NCBI GenBank assembly: GCA_000733355.1
Contig: JNVV01000002.1
Location: 1,715,590 to 1,779,589 of the forward strand
DNA length: 64,000 nt
Source of the DNA: Falciphora oryzae
Taxonomy: Eukaryota > Ascomycota > Sordariomycetes > Magnaporthales > Magnaporthaceae
Direction of reading: 5' to 3'
The translations under genes were made by a program, and so were the position numbers. The notes below the pieces were generated by a model, which saw only the letters and a list, made by a program, of their open reading frames with translations, did no database searches and was not told the origin of the DNA. Positions 11,027-22,796 of this stretch are shown one piece after another; position 1 is the stretch's first letter, and every line of letters begins with the position of its first letter.

Positions 11027-12051
11027 ATTGGCGGTCGTCTTTCTCTATGCGCCTGCGCTGGAAGCGGCAGGCGAACGGGCCCTCGTAACCACCGATAGGT
11101 TATCTAAGTGTTGATATAGTGATATTTGGATCGTTGGCTTGTCCCGCCAGCCAACTCGAGACATACGCTACGCAGACCTGGGAAGGGGCAGGACAAGAGA
11201 TAAGGTATTGGTACATTTAATAGCCCCTACCGGTGCTCTATATAATAAGACGCCGTTTTCCGTACCCGAGACTGGTTGTCAAACGAAACCGAACAAAAAG
11301 CCAAGGGAGCTAGCAATAGAGAAAGCAAAAGAACGCCTTCGCTGTTCCAAACAACCGCCTCGTGAACCGTGAATTAAAGCTCCTACCCGAGCCCTTGAAA
11401 AATTGCGGAAGTGGCACTTCCCAGCATAGTATCCCGGAAACTCGGCGCCAATGAACCCAAACACTCATACGTGCAATATGCTCAGACTGTTGTGAGCGCA
11501 TTCGGAATCGCCTACCCCTAGTTTTCGCCCGCCGCTCTCTCGGACGGGTCGCCGGAGCCAGCTACCTAGATACCAAAGAATGCCCCTTCTTCATCGTTCT
11601 CATCTATGCCAAGATTCTCCGCTAGGTGTCGATATCCCTCTCGGGTTCTGGCCGCGACCTGAAGACTCGGGTACTGTGTACCTCGGCTGAATCAAAAGGT
11701 CGAAGCGTGACCAGGTTTCGACGTGTAAAGGCGCCCGTATACACCTTTAACCTCCCAGCCGTGAGTGGTTTAATGCTGAGAGCGCTGCTGGTTCCCCGCC
11801 GACAGACGAGGGCTAGGCTTCCGACCCGTTGGCGGTGTCACCCTGAACCGTCCCATAGACCGCAGGTATTCGTTCCAGTCAGCCTTTGTAAACCCGCTGA
11901 ATGCTTGAGCCCTATCCCCAGGGGCTGGCCGATGACCCCGCGATGACTGTGCCCAGGGCTGGGGCTCGTCGGTGCGTGCGGTAGAAGTAACTTTGGCGCC
12001 TCGGAGAGAGAGGGCGTCGACATCGATGGGCGAGCGACGTGTCCCGGACGA
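11027..12051. other. Intergenic region between convergent genes
   Basis: About 1 kb between the 3' ends of the four-helix protein and the zinc-finger gene. Open frames are short, overlapping and without family features. I see nothing here beyond likely 3' untranslated sequence. Confidence 0.5.
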
Positions 12052-13274
12052 CTAATCCTGGGGTCCGTCCTCGGTGACTACAGTTCCAGCTGCCTCGTCC
12101 TCCTCCCCATTGGCCGAAGGTGCGGCGCTTGGAGTGGCCGCAGTATCGGCACCGGCAGCCGTCGCCAATTTGGTGCCGTTGGTGAGCATGACTCCTGGGG
12201 CGAGGTGGACATCGGCGGCGCCGCTGAGAACGGCCTGGCGGCGCTCGTGCCAGCCCATCTCGTTCTGGATGACCTGGTGCAGCAGGACCTCCTTCTCAAG
12301 CCAAGCGCGTTTGTAGCTGGCCTCGGCGCGCTCTATCTGGCGTTGCAGCTCCTCGCCGTCCTCCTCGGACCACTTGAGCTGCATGCGGCAGAGTCCGTGC
12401 AGGCGCTTGAGCGGCATGCGCAACTCCTCGGACGTGAAACCCTGGTCCTCGGTCATGGGCGTGAGCAGGCCGTTAGAATCATCAGCGCCCCCGGTCGAGC
12501 CGGCGTCGTCCATGGCCGAGTCCTTGTGGCCGGCGGCGTGCGACCTCGGCGTTTTGATGACGATCATGAGCGGCTTGCCCGATTTGGTTGCGGATGCCTG
12601 GTTCTGCATCGACTTGGGAACTGGGTCTGATGGCCTTAGGGCCTCGGTCTCGTGCACCGTTCGCATGTGTTTTGCGAGAGCGTCGGAGCGCGTGAAGGAC
12701 CGGTCGCATTCTGGTATCGGGCACGAGGGTTAGAAGCGGCGGAGAGGGAGTCAAAGGCCAAGAGAAAACGGGCAGGCGTACCTGGCAGGTAGCAGTAGAA
12801 GGGCTTCTCCCTGGTGTGGCTGCGCATGTGCGCTTTGAGTGCATAACCGCTTGCATGTTGCATGCTCTTCCTCGCGCATCCCACCCACTCGCAGGTGTAT
12901 TTCTTCTGCTTGCCCTCGATGTGGTCGTTGTGGATGTGCTCGACCAGGCGATCCATGTTGGCGAGGTCGCCGGCGCGGCAGCCCTCCCAGGCGCATGTGG
13001 TGACCTGCTCCTGCAAGTCGTCGTCCTCGGGGCGGGAAGGGTTGGTCGGGGAGCTGGGGATGTCGCCTGATGTGTCGGAAGAGACGGGGGATAGGCCCTC
13101 GAGCGGGTCGTGGTCGGCGGCGGCGACGGCGGATGATGCGGTCGAGACGTCGCCCAGGCGCTGGCGCTTAGCTGGCGGCAGGTCCTCGGCGTCGTGCGCG
13201 TCGTGGTGGAACGCGTCCGAGTCGTCCATCGACGAAAGTGGCGAGTCCATTGGCGAGTCTGTTGTCCTGGCCAT
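12052..13274 (-). CDS. C2H2 zinc-finger protein, three fingers plus coiled coil, 383 aa
   Basis: The exons are 13274-12782 and 12710-12052. The 71-nt intron has a GTACGC donor, a CTAAC branch and a CCAG acceptor, and it falls inside finger 3, so splicing restores that finger. Finger 1 uses C94/C99 and H113/H118, finger 2 C128/C133 and H149/H153, and finger 3 C161/C166 and H179/H184 (ECDRSFTRSDALAKHMRTVH). The N-terminal 90 residues are acidic and Ser-rich, with a basic PPAKRQR that could be a nuclear signal. After the fingers, residues about 250-330 form a long charged helix (SEEDGEELQRQIERAEASYK), probably a coiled coil. The layout recalls YY1-like fungal proteins such as the Iec1 subunit of the fission-yeast INO80 remodeller, but that link is tentative. 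Nuclear DNA binding is the safe call. Confidence 0.85.
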
Positions 13275-14123
13275 TGGAAGCGGGTTTGTCGATGGGGGAG
13301 GAGAGCGTGTGGGTGTGGGTGTGTTGGTGTGTATTCCCTTGTCTAGGTCTGAGTCGAATTCTGGGTTTGGGGATGGCCTCAGGTCGCAGTTTCTCAGCTG
13401 CGTTCAGGGTTGGTGAAATTCAATGTCTGGGCGATTAGAGCAGGGGAGGTGGTGGGACCATGGCAATACCATCAGCGGCTGCCACTGCCCAAGGTTCTGC
13501 GTTCTTGGGATGGGATGGATGCGCTACAAACTGTGCAAAGTGACTTCCATACGACACCGGACCCCTGCTTAGCTGCCGTCCAATTGACCAAATCCCTGCA
13601 GCAAACTAACTCACTCAGAGAACGAAGTGAGCGAGGCGAGACTCACTGAAATCTGTCGCAACAGCATTGAAATCGATACATAGTCAGTTATGCGAAATCA
13701 AATCTGAATCACCACAATTATATACACGGGTGTATGCAGTCCCGGCATCGCCCAAGTTTGATTCACTCTACCCAGTCCGGCAATTGGGCAACCTCCTCAG
13801 ACTTTTGGCTGGCACTTTACGCGTCAAAGAGCACCAACGACCAGCCGCGACGCGTGTGGGCGGAGCGGCGCTGAATTTCTTGTCCCCACTTCCAGCTGGC
13901 TGGTGGCTCTCGTTCGGTGCGCATACCCGCCCGCCGCCAGCGAACGAAGGACGGGCTGCCAGAGCCCAAGAGGTGCCGACAGACAACCCCGGCCGTCAAA
14001 TGCTGTAAACACGGCGACCCAATTGCCACGCCTGGACCTTTTCCAACTGCGCGCAGACATCTGCAGCCGAGCGTATCTGGAGACCGCCGGCATATAGGGT
14101 ATCAACCTACCTCGCCGCCCGCC
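13275..14123. other. Divergent promoter region of the zinc-finger gene and DPB4
   Basis: No gene supported. It contains a short self-similar stretch AACGAAGTGAGCGAGGCGAG near 13621 and an AT-richer part at 13640-13740. Transcription probably starts in both directions from here. Confidence 0.45.
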
Positions 14124-15442
14124 ATGCCCCGCAAGAGCGACGCCGGCGCCGCGCGCAAGAGCGACGCCTCGGCGGCCAGGTTTGTGCTCGCCGATAACGA
14201 CGGAGACGCCCCCGCCGCGGCTCCCGCTGCCGTGGCCTCCCCGACATCGCCTACGGCATCCAAGATCGGCAAAGCTGCGGCAGAAAAGTCGGCGCCCCCG
14301 GCAAATATAGCCCCTCGCCCAGCTCCGCCCAACGCCGCACAAGGGGGCGGAGGCAGCGCAAAGGAAAAGGAAAAGGATGTGGGCAATGAGAAGGACAAGG
14401 AAAAGGAGAAAGAGAAGCCGAAGGAAGGCGGGGGCGGCCATCCCCAACAGTCTGTTAAGGATACGATGCCCATCGAGGTAAGACCACAAAGACCACCCCT
14501 TTTTCATATGTAGCTGGACGCGGGCCACTGACTGCGCGGATATCACAGGATCTGTCCCTTCCCAAGTCCATCATCACCCGTCTAGCCAAGGGTGTGCTAC
14601 CCTCAAACACCCAGATCCAAGCAAATGCCATTCTAGCCATGACCAAGAGCGCTACCGTCTTCATCAACCATCTGGCCAACGCGTTCGTCCACCTCCCCTC
14701 CTCATCTGTGTGGTAGCTTTTCTGACTCTGATTATTTTTTGTTAGTTCCAACGAGATCACACTATCACAAAACAAGAAGACCATAATGCCCCAGGATGTC
14801 CTGAAAGCTCTCGACGAGATAGAGTTTGGCTTCATGAAGGAACAGCTCGAGGCCGAGTTTGAAAGTGCGTATCCGGAACCCATGACCTGTTTTGCCTCAG
14901 CATATATAACAACGCAAGTACGCATGTATCCACACAATTCTAACCAGGGGGGCGTTTTCTCTACAGAGTTCAACCAGACTCAGACCTCGAAGCGCTCTTC
15001 ATACCGCAAAAAGGTCGCGGCCGCCAAGAAGGGTATAGGGGCGGACGCATCTGTGCTCAGTGCGGGCGGCGGGGAGGGTGACACCGCTCTAGCCAGCACC
15101 AAATCTGCAGCAGACGACGAGCCGTCGGCGCCACGCTCCAAAAAGCAAAAGACTGCAGCCGCAGCCGGTGCAGGCGCAGCAGCAACAGCAGCAGCCGTTG
15201 CCGCGGGTGCATCTGCGTCCAAGATGGACGTTGACGGCGACGAGGATGGCGATGAGGAGGACGAGGATGACGTGCAGGAATCAGACGATGAGGACGGGGA
15301 GGACGAAGAGGAGGAACAAGGAGAGGACGAGGAGGAAGAGGAAGAGGAAGAAGACGACGAGGAGAGGGAGGACGGCGAAGATGGGTCTGAGGCTCCAGAG
15401 GAGGAGGACGAAGCGCTCGATGATGCCAATGACAGCGAGTAG
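14124..15442 (+). CDS. DNA polymerase epsilon subunit D (histone-fold, Dpb4), 360 aa
   Basis: The exons are 14124-14477, 14549-14682, 14746-14864 and 14967-15442. Dpb4 pairs with Dpb3 as a histone-fold dimer in the leading-strand replicase and also serves in chromatin-remodelling complexes of the ISW2/CHRAC type. The histone fold runs from about residue 119: DLSLPKSIITRLAKGVLP, IQANAILAMTKSATVFINHL, NEITLSQNKKTIMPQDVLKA and LDEIEFGFMKEQLEAEFEKF. Intron 2 uses an unusual GTTCGT donor, but joining to TTCCAACGAG restores the family sequence. An Ala/Lys/Glu-rich N-terminal extension of 118 residues and a C-terminal tail of roughly 80 mostly Asp/Glu residues flank the fold. Acidic tails are known in the family; the long N-terminal extension is not required for the fold. 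Confidence 0.93.
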
Positions 15443-16271
15443 ATATTCTGGTTATGCTGATGACCAAGTCTGTAGGAAATCAACATCCGGCAAGCTGGGC
15501 GAGTACCATTGCGCTTGACCCACCGCTCGCGCCTCGGTCTTATTAGAATAGAGGATACCATGCTCCTCTTCCATAGCGGATCGTGCAATGGAATTACGTT
15601 GAAGACGGTCCGGCGAGAATCGGCCGCGCGCCAAAGTCGGTTCACCGGCAGAGGGGGCGCCAAGATGCCCGTCTATTGATGAGGTCTCCTCGATACAACG
15701 AAGAGCCAAAGATATAACCTTGAAATTTAGACGACTAGGAAAAATAGAACCGAAAATATAAAACAAAGTTGGACGCCATTCGCCTTGGGGGTTGTGGCCT
15801 TTTCTATTCAGACACAACCGAATGCTTCCTCCTCACCCCTCGGCCTTGTATGTAGTGTTCATAACAAACACCTGACCATCTAGGTGGGTGACTGGTAACG
15901 AGTACTGGCGTGTGGCCATGCAAAACCGAACCATCTCACCGGTGTCTTCTTGGCTCCGTGAGTCAGCGAGACAATCGTTTGCTGGGCACCATCAGCGTGC
16001 GGATACACAGATACTCATCTCGTACTCGCCTTTTCAAAGCGCCGAATCTTGCCGATCCCTGTTCGATCAGGGAAGCACGAGCCAACGCACTCCATTTCCG
16101 CTGGTTTTGACCCATCATCATAGCCAGATGTGGGCACACATAACATCCCTGATATAGGTCCCAAAAAACTGTCATAGCTGCCATATCTTCTTTTCCTTCT
16201 TTTTTTTTTCTTTCTGAGATCGTCGACGGCTGCATAAATCCGTTGTGACCGTGCCGGTGCCAGCTTGATTA
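15443..16271. other. Intergenic region between convergent DPB4 and MNN9
   Basis: About 0.8 kb of probable 3' untranslated sequence. Minus-strand open frames here do not resemble proteins. A T-rich run lies at 16200-16210. Confidence 0.5.
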
Positions 16272-17493
16272 TTATTCGTTGTAATGATAAACCTGCGAGG
16301 GGTGAAGATTCGGCCCAATGGTCAGTAAACGGCCCAGGGGTCAAAAGATTGCCAAATTTCCGCGAGCCAATGTATGAGCGTGGTGGCAAACTCACCTTGT
16401 AGTTGGGAAGGCCGACAGATTGCCAGCCTAGCCTCTTCGCCATCTTGGCAAAGCCCTCGGTCTCAATGAGGTGGTAAAAGGAGAAAGGTGGGAACATGGC
16501 GCCATCGCGGTGGACCTCGGCCTTGACGAGTAGGGCGGTGCCGCCGACACCATCGAGAGGGATCTCGTAGTGCGGCCCGTCTTCGGTGGTCATGTAGGCC
16601 ATCAGGGCACGGTAGGTGGCCAGCTCCTGGTAGCCCTCGACCAGGATGTCGTCAGGGCCCATCTTGGCGGCGAGCTCGTGGGCTCTGTCGCTATCCTGCC
16701 AGTTGTTGAAGTCGTAGGGGCGCTCGGCCATCTTGCCCTGGTCATCCTTGTAGCGCTGGAAGCAGTTGGGGGCGATGACGGCCTGGTCATGCTTGGCCAG
16801 GTCCTGGATCAGGGACGGAGGGGACTCGATGATGTCGGCGTCCAGCCACAGCACCCACGAGATGTCGGGACCTAGAGTAGTGAAGAGCACCGAGTTGCGC
16901 GCCTTGGACATGGCGGCCCTCCGCGCCTTTTGGTGCTCCAACTTGTGGCGCTCCGCCTCGTCCTGCGACTGGAGAGGCGCGTCGAAGTCTTGGCGAAGTA
17001 TAGTGACGCTTTTGAAGCGCTGGTTCTTGGGGCCCTGTTGCGTCTTGGCCACCTGTGCCTGCAGCGCCGCGGTGGCGGCGTTACCTTCCTTGTTCTTAGG
17101 GAGGATGAAGGCGAGGCTGATGAGGTCGTGGGGATAATTGAGCTCCATCAGGTTGTCCCAGTAGCCTTGGTAGAAGCGGGCCATTGGGGTGAGGACGAGA
17201 ACGTTCTCGCGGTTCTCGATGGGTTTAGAGGTGGCCGTGACATTGTTGAGCTGGTAGCGGGTCACTGGCGGCGGCGTCCTAGGGCCCGAGGCGGCATTCT
17301 TGCGGAAAGGAGACGTCGGGGGCGAAAGCGCATGTGATGCCGGCTCGCTCTTCCTTATCGGTAGTTTGGAGGTGACGGCGGAGCCAGAGGGGCTGGCTAG
17401 AAAGTAGAGGATGAAGATGCAAAGCACGAAGCCGATCGCTAGTGTGACCGGGTTCGTTTTCTTCATGCGGACGGGACCAAGCGGTCGCGCCAT
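16272..17493 (-). CDS. Mannan polymerase subunit MNN9 (Anp1/GT62 family), 372 aa
   Basis: The exons are 17493-16396 and 16292-16272. The last exon has only seven codons (VYHYNE and stop), reached through a GTGAGT donor and a CTCGCAG acceptor; without it the protein would run into nonsense sequence. Mnn9 is a Golgi type II membrane protein in both alpha-1,6-mannan polymerase complexes that build the N-glycan outer chain. After a short cytosolic MARPLGPVRMKKTN comes a membrane anchor at about 16-33, a Pro/Ser-rich stem to about residue 80, then the catalytic domain with NVLVLTPMARFYQGYWDNL, the DAD metal-binding motif at 218-220 (VLWLDADIIESPPSL), and AMFPPFSFYHLIETEGFAKM near the end. The last segment fits MNN9 better than its paralogues ANP1 or VAN1. 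It is divergent from PRE2. Confidence 0.94.
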
Positions 17494-18727
17494 GGTGACG
17501 TGCTGTCTGGGGGAGGGCGGCGGCTAGCCTCGGGCGATAGACAGCGTCGCACCGGGATGCATAGATGGCCCGGCGTCGCAAGGGGCGGCGGCGCGGAAGG
17601 TGGACGACGGGCACTACGTCTTTAGGTCGAGCGGGACCGGGCGGCGACGAGAAAACGGTGATGTAGGGGACGAAATCGACGGGCTGGCGTTGGCGGGCGA
17701 GGACCGGGACGCTGACTGCCGGGCTTCAAAAAAGGAGCGGGAAGGAGCGACGAGAATCCAAGGAACAAGAAAGGATCGCAATGGCCTACACGCTACAACC
17801 CGGACCGCGTGCAGGCAGGCGCTCTGTGAAGGGCCGGTGTGAATGGCACTTCGCGATGGTTGGCGATGTGAAATGTTGGCTTCATTAGACTTGTGTTTCG
17901 CGAGGACGACCCATGGGCCTTCAAGGTGGCTAAATGTATTACTGGGTCCCTTTTTTTTCTCCTGTTCCATTATCCTGGAACAGCCCGTATGGCCCCGCCG
18001 GATAAGGAGGTCTCCATACAAGGCTTAGCGTGTTTCTAGCTTTTGTTGTTTTGAAGACAGTTACGAATCCGCCGTCTCCTTTCGGAGGTCGCTCTCTTCC
18101 GACAAGTTATCTCTGCCCGCCTTTTCACACTCGTTCAACCCTCGCAAACCAAGATCGTGCCAGGGCTTCCACGAACTCTCGCACGGCAAGACAGCCATGG
18201 CTCGTCGAAAACTGGCTGGCGCTGCAGGGACACGGAATCGCCCTGGGCCGACCGAGTGGGTCAGCCTTGGCATTTCACTGTCAATGAGTTGAGAATAACC
18301 GCACATCGTAATCGTAGCTGCCCCTAGGCCATGACATAAGCTGCCCGTCCCAGCTTTCAGGCACCAAGGCATCAAATTTACAATGGCTGCGCAGCGGGCC
18401 AACCATGCTGGTGCCGCAGCATCTGGTGGGACGCGTGCTGGGGAGCTGCCTGAGCTTCCGCAATGGAAATGCACGATAATAGCGGTGCCCTGAGAGCTTA
18501 ACCACACCCGCCCTCTGGACCCATCACCACCCGCCCCAGAACAGCTCAACCCGCCGGCGAACTCCCTTCCGGGCTTTTCAGTTCACTGGTGCCATCACTT
18601 CTCCTGCTGCTGTTCCTCTGATCGCCTCTTCCTTGGTTCGAGGAGCTGCGACCAGAGATCCAGCCCCAGTCCAAGTCCCGATCACGACCGACGAAGCCGA
18701 GCGGGCTGCAGATAAATAGTCGCCGCG
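17494..18727. other. Divergent promoter region of MNN9 and PRE2
   Basis: 1.2 kb without a supported gene. Overlapping open frames on both strands lack family features. A T-run lies near 17950. Confidence 0.5.
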
Positions 18728-19683
18728 ATGGATACTCTAGTAGCCAAATACAGCCGCCCGGCCTACCAGCAGAATGAGAGCTTCGCCGAAGACGACCAGC
18801 AGGACCTCTGCGACTCGGTGCCCAGCCTGTCGCTCAAGTTCGCCGTCCCACCCGTAGCACATGTATGTCACCCCTCCCCGCCGCCTCTCGAGGGAGGAGG
18901 GTAGTTGCTCGACTACCTGCAGAGTGCACACAGCAGCTGACACCTCGTTCCCCTCTACTCTAGCCCTCCGCCTGGCTCCGCGCCGCAACCGACGACCATG
19001 CAAACCCACACTGCCCCATCAAGATTGCGCACGGCACCACCACGCTCGCTTTCCGCTTCCGGGGCGGCATCATCGTGGCGACGGACTCACGTGCGACGGC
19101 CGGCAACTGGATCGCCTCACAGACGGTGAAGAAGGTCATTGAGATCAACTCGTGCCTGCTGGGCACCATGGCCGGTGGCGCCGCCGACTGCCAGTACTGG
19201 CTCGCTTGGCTGGGCATGCAGTGCCGCCTGCACGAGCTGCGCCACAAGCGCCGCATCTCCGTCGCCGCCGCCTCCAAGATCCTCGCCAACCTGGTCTACC
19301 AGTACAAGGGCATGGGTCTGAGCATGGGCACCATGTGCGCCGGCGTCACCAAGGAGGAGGGGCCCGCTCTTTACTACATCGACAGCGACGGCACCAGGCT
19401 TGCCGGGAACCTGTTCTGCGTCGGCTCCGGCCAGACGTTTGCCTACGGTGTTCTCGACGCCGAGTACAACTACGAGCTCTCAGATGAGGACGCTCTCGAG
19501 CTGGGGCGCCGCAGTATCCTTGCCGCCACTCACCGTGACGCCTACTCGGGTGGCTTCATCAACCTGTACCACGTCAAGGAGGAGGGCTGGGTGAAGCACG
19601 GCTTCAACGACACCAACCCCATTTTCTGGAAGACTAAGCTGGGCAAGGGCGAATTCACCAATGTGACGAGCGAGCTCGAGTAA
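18728..19683 (+). CDS. 20S proteasome beta-5 subunit PRE2, 284 aa
   Basis: The exons are 18728-18862 and 18964-19683, with a GTATGT donor and a CTCTAG acceptor, both phase 0. Pre2 carries the chymotrypsin-like active site of the 20S core. The first 69 residues are a propeptide cut autocatalytically before T70 in [11 protein letters not shown]. The active-site set is complete: T1 (T70), D17 (D86 in [10 protein letters not shown]) and K33 (K102 in SQTVKKV), with the [13 protein letters not shown] segment that follows. The mature part of 215 residues is typical. The exact match to the family makes this a single-copy essential gene in all likelihood. Confidence 0.97.
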
Positions 19684-20350
19684 AGAAGAGCATGGGTCTT
19701 ATTCTTATCGCTAGGCCAGGTCGGTCAGTCCGACGATTCGACTCTGTCGATGACGCACGTACCTGCTATAGGCTCTGCGATGATGGAAGCTCAGGCAGTG
19801 ATACGAAAGGACTATGAAAGTCCCGCGTTGGTGACTGGATGCAAGCTTGGGGACGCCGAGGATAAGAGAGTCGCAGATAGACGAACGGGGTCTGTTGACT
19901 TTTCCTTCTCACTACTATCGCTTCCTCCTGTTGCAGGAATGCTCCGATAAAATGCCCTCTAGAACGCGTTGGCCCAGCTCTAAGGGAAGGAATAGAGCTA
20001 GGCAATGCTTTAGCAGTCTGTACAATACCAGCCGATGATTCGGACGCGAAGGTTTGCTTTTTTTTTCCTCGTTCGCTTTCCGGTGCCACGCCCGAGTGAA
20101 TGGTTTTTTTTTTTTTTTTCTACATTTCTAGAGAAGTACCTACCTAGGTACCTTACTAACATGCACAAGCGCACAGTCGACAAAAAGCGACGATTTGCTT
20201 TTATCTAGGTATTTATCGAGTTGATATTACATATAGTAGTACTCCTACAGTGAACGGCGGACATTCTTCGTCCGACACATCTTCCAACGTCCTTGTTAAT
20301 TCTCTCTCACGCCTAAAGCCTGGGAAGGTACCCGTTTCGGCCAATCGACA
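19684..20350. other. Intergenic region between convergent PRE2 and QRI7
   Basis: Probable 3' untranslated sequence. Poly(T) runs lie at about 20056-20065 and 20103-20120. A TACCTACCTAGGTACCTTA palindrome-like word starts near 20138. No gene supported. Confidence 0.5.
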
Positions 20351-22231
20351 TCAAGCCTTCGCCTCCCCCGAGCTGATCCAGCCGGGAGGGCCCATGATGC
20401 CACCATCCGGGCCGTCAGGGTCGACGGTCCACTCCTTCAGGGCCAGCACGGCACCGTCGGTCGTCCAGCCCTGCTCGTACATTTCGATGCCGGCCCAGGC
20501 GATCATGGCGGCATTGTCGGTGCAGTACCGCGGGGGCGGCGCCACGACCTCGACGTGGCCGAAGCCCCGGGCGTCCAGCATGCTGCGCAGCACGTGGCGC
20601 AGGAACCCGTTGCTCGCGACGCCGCCCGACACGACGAGGGTGCGCGTCGTCGTCCCGGCCTGGGCGCGCCGCTCCTCCTGCAGCGCCATGATGGCGCGCG
20701 AGCCCAGGTTCTCAAACAGGAGCCGCATCACCTCCCCGGCCATGGTGCGGCGCTCGCTGTCGGACAAGGCCATGTGTGACGGGTCTGTAGAAGTAGCAGG
20801 TGTTGTTCCCCGCGAGGGAGTTTCTGTATGAGAGGCCTCGGATTCTGAAGAACGGGGTTCAGCGGACGAAGGAACTGGTGCCTCGGAGAGGGAGGCCTGG
20901 ACTAGCATATACTTCTCTTCCTGCGTGCGCTTCTGTATTATGGCTATTACGGAGCCCAGAAAGCCAGAAAAGTTAAACTCCATCTTCTTGGCGTCGCCTG
21001 CAGGCGGCGACAGTGCCCACGTGTATGTTCCCAGGTCGACGCCCTCGGGCGCGGGCCGCCTGTAGCAGACGGTGCGGAGCTCCACTCCCCGGTTTACCGG
21101 CGGCCGGTAGCTGTCCACGTAGTCGGCCGGCCCGTTGGGGAAAGCAAACTTCTCCAGCAGCTCGCCGAAGCTCCTGCCCTCGGTCCCGGCTTGTCGGCTC
21201 TGCGACCCCGACGGCGTCTGGAGCTGCTCCCGGTGCTCCTCCTTGAGCCGCTCCTTCACCCACTCGGCGGGCAGCCACGCCAGCGGCAGGATAGCGCGCG
21301 CGGCCTTGTCGAGGCAGTCGCCGATGGCGATGTTGTGCGCCTGGGCGAGGATGCGGTGGCTGGTGAGGGAGCTGCTGCGCACGAGCAGCGTGTGGCCGCC
21401 CGACACCAGCAGGGTCAGGAAGGGGAAGCTGGGCGAGATGGTGGCGGCGGTGTTGTCGGTGGAGGAGGAGGAGGAGCCGTTGGCCAGGGCCGAGACCATG
21501 CGCGGCGTCAGGGCGTGCGCCTGCATGTGGTGGACGCCGACCAGCGGCACCTGCCAGGCCGCCGCGAGGCCCTTGGCCAGGTTGAGCCCCACGGCCAGGG
21601 CGGTGGGGATTCCGGGCCCGCGCGTGACGCTGACGAAGTCGGGCACCCGGCGGCTGAGCCAGGGGCGATGTTGCGAGGGTTCCTCAAGCTCCGCCGCCCC
21701 GGACTTGTCCTTGACCTGGAAGGTCCTCCTCGGCCGCTCCGCGGGGGGCCCCAGGAAGCGCAGGGCCTTGTCGACCAGGCCGGGGAGGCGGGCCGTGTGT
21801 GACTCGACGGCCACGGCGGGCTGGATGCCGCCAAACTTACGGCAGTCGGCCGTAATGCGCTCGTTGAAGAGCAGGCGGGCTGCGTTGCCGCGCTTTTCGA
21901 GGATGGCAACGCACGTGTCGTCGCAGGACGTCTCGATGGCCAGCGTTAAAAGGCTGGTGGCAGCCACAGGGTCGTCGGTCTTCTTCCCTGGCAGCGGCGA
22001 TGCGCAGGCCTCCGTGTTTTGCGCCTCTGCTCTCGGATCCCGCCAAACCTGAGCGCCATGTATCCCCCGAACTGGCAGCCCATCGCCCCCTACGTTCTTG
22101 GCGGTGGACTTGAGGCGTGCCTGCAAGCGACGGATGGGCGGCTGCAGGCGTGCCCCTGACTGGGCTTGAGCCAGTACTGCCAGGCGAAGCCCGGAGCCAA
22201 CCGGTCGCCCGTAAAGGCGGAGAGAGGGCAT
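20351..22231 (-). CDS. Mitochondrial tRNA t6A transferase QRI7 (Kae1/TsaD family), 626 aa
   Basis: Single exon. The enzyme transfers the threonylcarbamoyl group to A37 of ANN-decoding tRNAs in mitochondria. The first about 45 residues are Arg/Leu/Ala-rich with almost no acidic residue (MPSLRLYGRP, RRLQARLKSTAK), as in a mitochondrial presequence. The ASKHA-fold signatures follow: LTLAIETSCDDTCVAI near 95-110, AVAVESHTARLPGLV, TRGPGIPTALAVGL, the metal-binding HMQAH at 235-239, LLVSGGHTLLVRS, and VVSGGVASNGFLRHVL near the C-terminus. The protein is longer than yeast Qri7 because of several Ser/Glu-rich insertions (for example between residues about 440 and 480). The neighbouring membrane-protein gene on the same strand lies 565 nt upstream. 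Confidence 0.95.
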   Translation of the reverse strand: MPSLRLYGRPVGSGLRLAVLAQAQSGARLQPPIRRLQARLKSTAKNVGGDGLPVRGIHGAQVWRDPRAEAQNTEACASPLPGKKTDDPVAATSLLTLAIETSCDDTCVAILEKRGNAARLLFNERITADCRKFGGIQPAVAVESHTARLPGLVDKALRFLGPPAERPRRTFQVKDKSGAAELEEPSQHRPWLSRRVPDFVSVTRGPGIPTALAVGLNLAKGLAAAWQVPLVGVHHMQAHALTPRMVSALANGSSSSSTDNTAATISPSFPFLTLLVSGGHTLLVRSSSLTSHRILAQAHNIAIGDCLDKAARAILPLAWLPAEWVKERLKEEHREQLQTPSGSQSRQAGTEGRSFGELLEKFAFPNGPADYVDSYRPPVNRGVELRTVCYRRPAPEGVDLGTYTWALSPPAGDAKKMEFNFSGFLGSVIAIIQKRTQEEKYMLVQASLSEAPVPSSAEPRSSESEASHTETPSRGTTPATSTDPSHMALSDSERRTMAGEVMRLLFENLGSRAIMALQEERRAQAGTTTRTLVVSGGVASNGFLRHVLRSMLDARGFGHVEVVAPPPRYCTDNAAMIAWAGIEMYEQGWTTDGAVLALKEWTVDPDGPDGGIMGPPGWISSGEAKA

Positions 22232-22796
22232 GAGGGCGGGGGTAAATCAAAGGAATAACCGAAAAAACAAAAAAAAAAAAAATGAAGCGCGATTCTACTG
22301 TTCTCATGGCATTGTCGCGGGCGTCAAGGCTTGAGATGCGATGAGCTCAAGCATGGCTGAGATTTGCGGTGGTGCCAGCGAGAAATGACGCTGAAAATCC
22401 AGCTCCAGAACCCGTGCTTGCCTGTTTGGGCACAGCCCACCAATCGCTGGGGGATCTCCTCACTAACACCATTCAAACGTCATTCGGTGCTCTCCGCTGC
22501 TTCATGCAAGAAATTCCATGCGTGGGCTTTGGAGTTGTTTCTGGTTATTTTCTATCCCCGTCTGTCGAGGGGAAAGTGACAGTCTTTAAACTATAGAGGT
22601 GTACCTCGTAGGCCTTCGACCATCGAGGCCTTTCATGCAAGTCGATCCCACCCGTAACTCCAACCATGCTATATACCTCCCGCCACAACGCTTGCGTTGT
22701 AAATGCATTATGCTGCCAGAACTAGATGACAAAAAAATACCAAGAATGTGAAATCAGATTACCACGCCGCCAGTCAGTGCTCGCCGTCTTCATAAC
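22232..22796. other. QRI7 promoter and 3' end of the membrane-protein gene
   Basis: A 565-nt gap between two genes on the minus strand. A run of A near 22268-22282 lies just upstream of QRI7. No extra gene seen. Confidence 0.5.
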
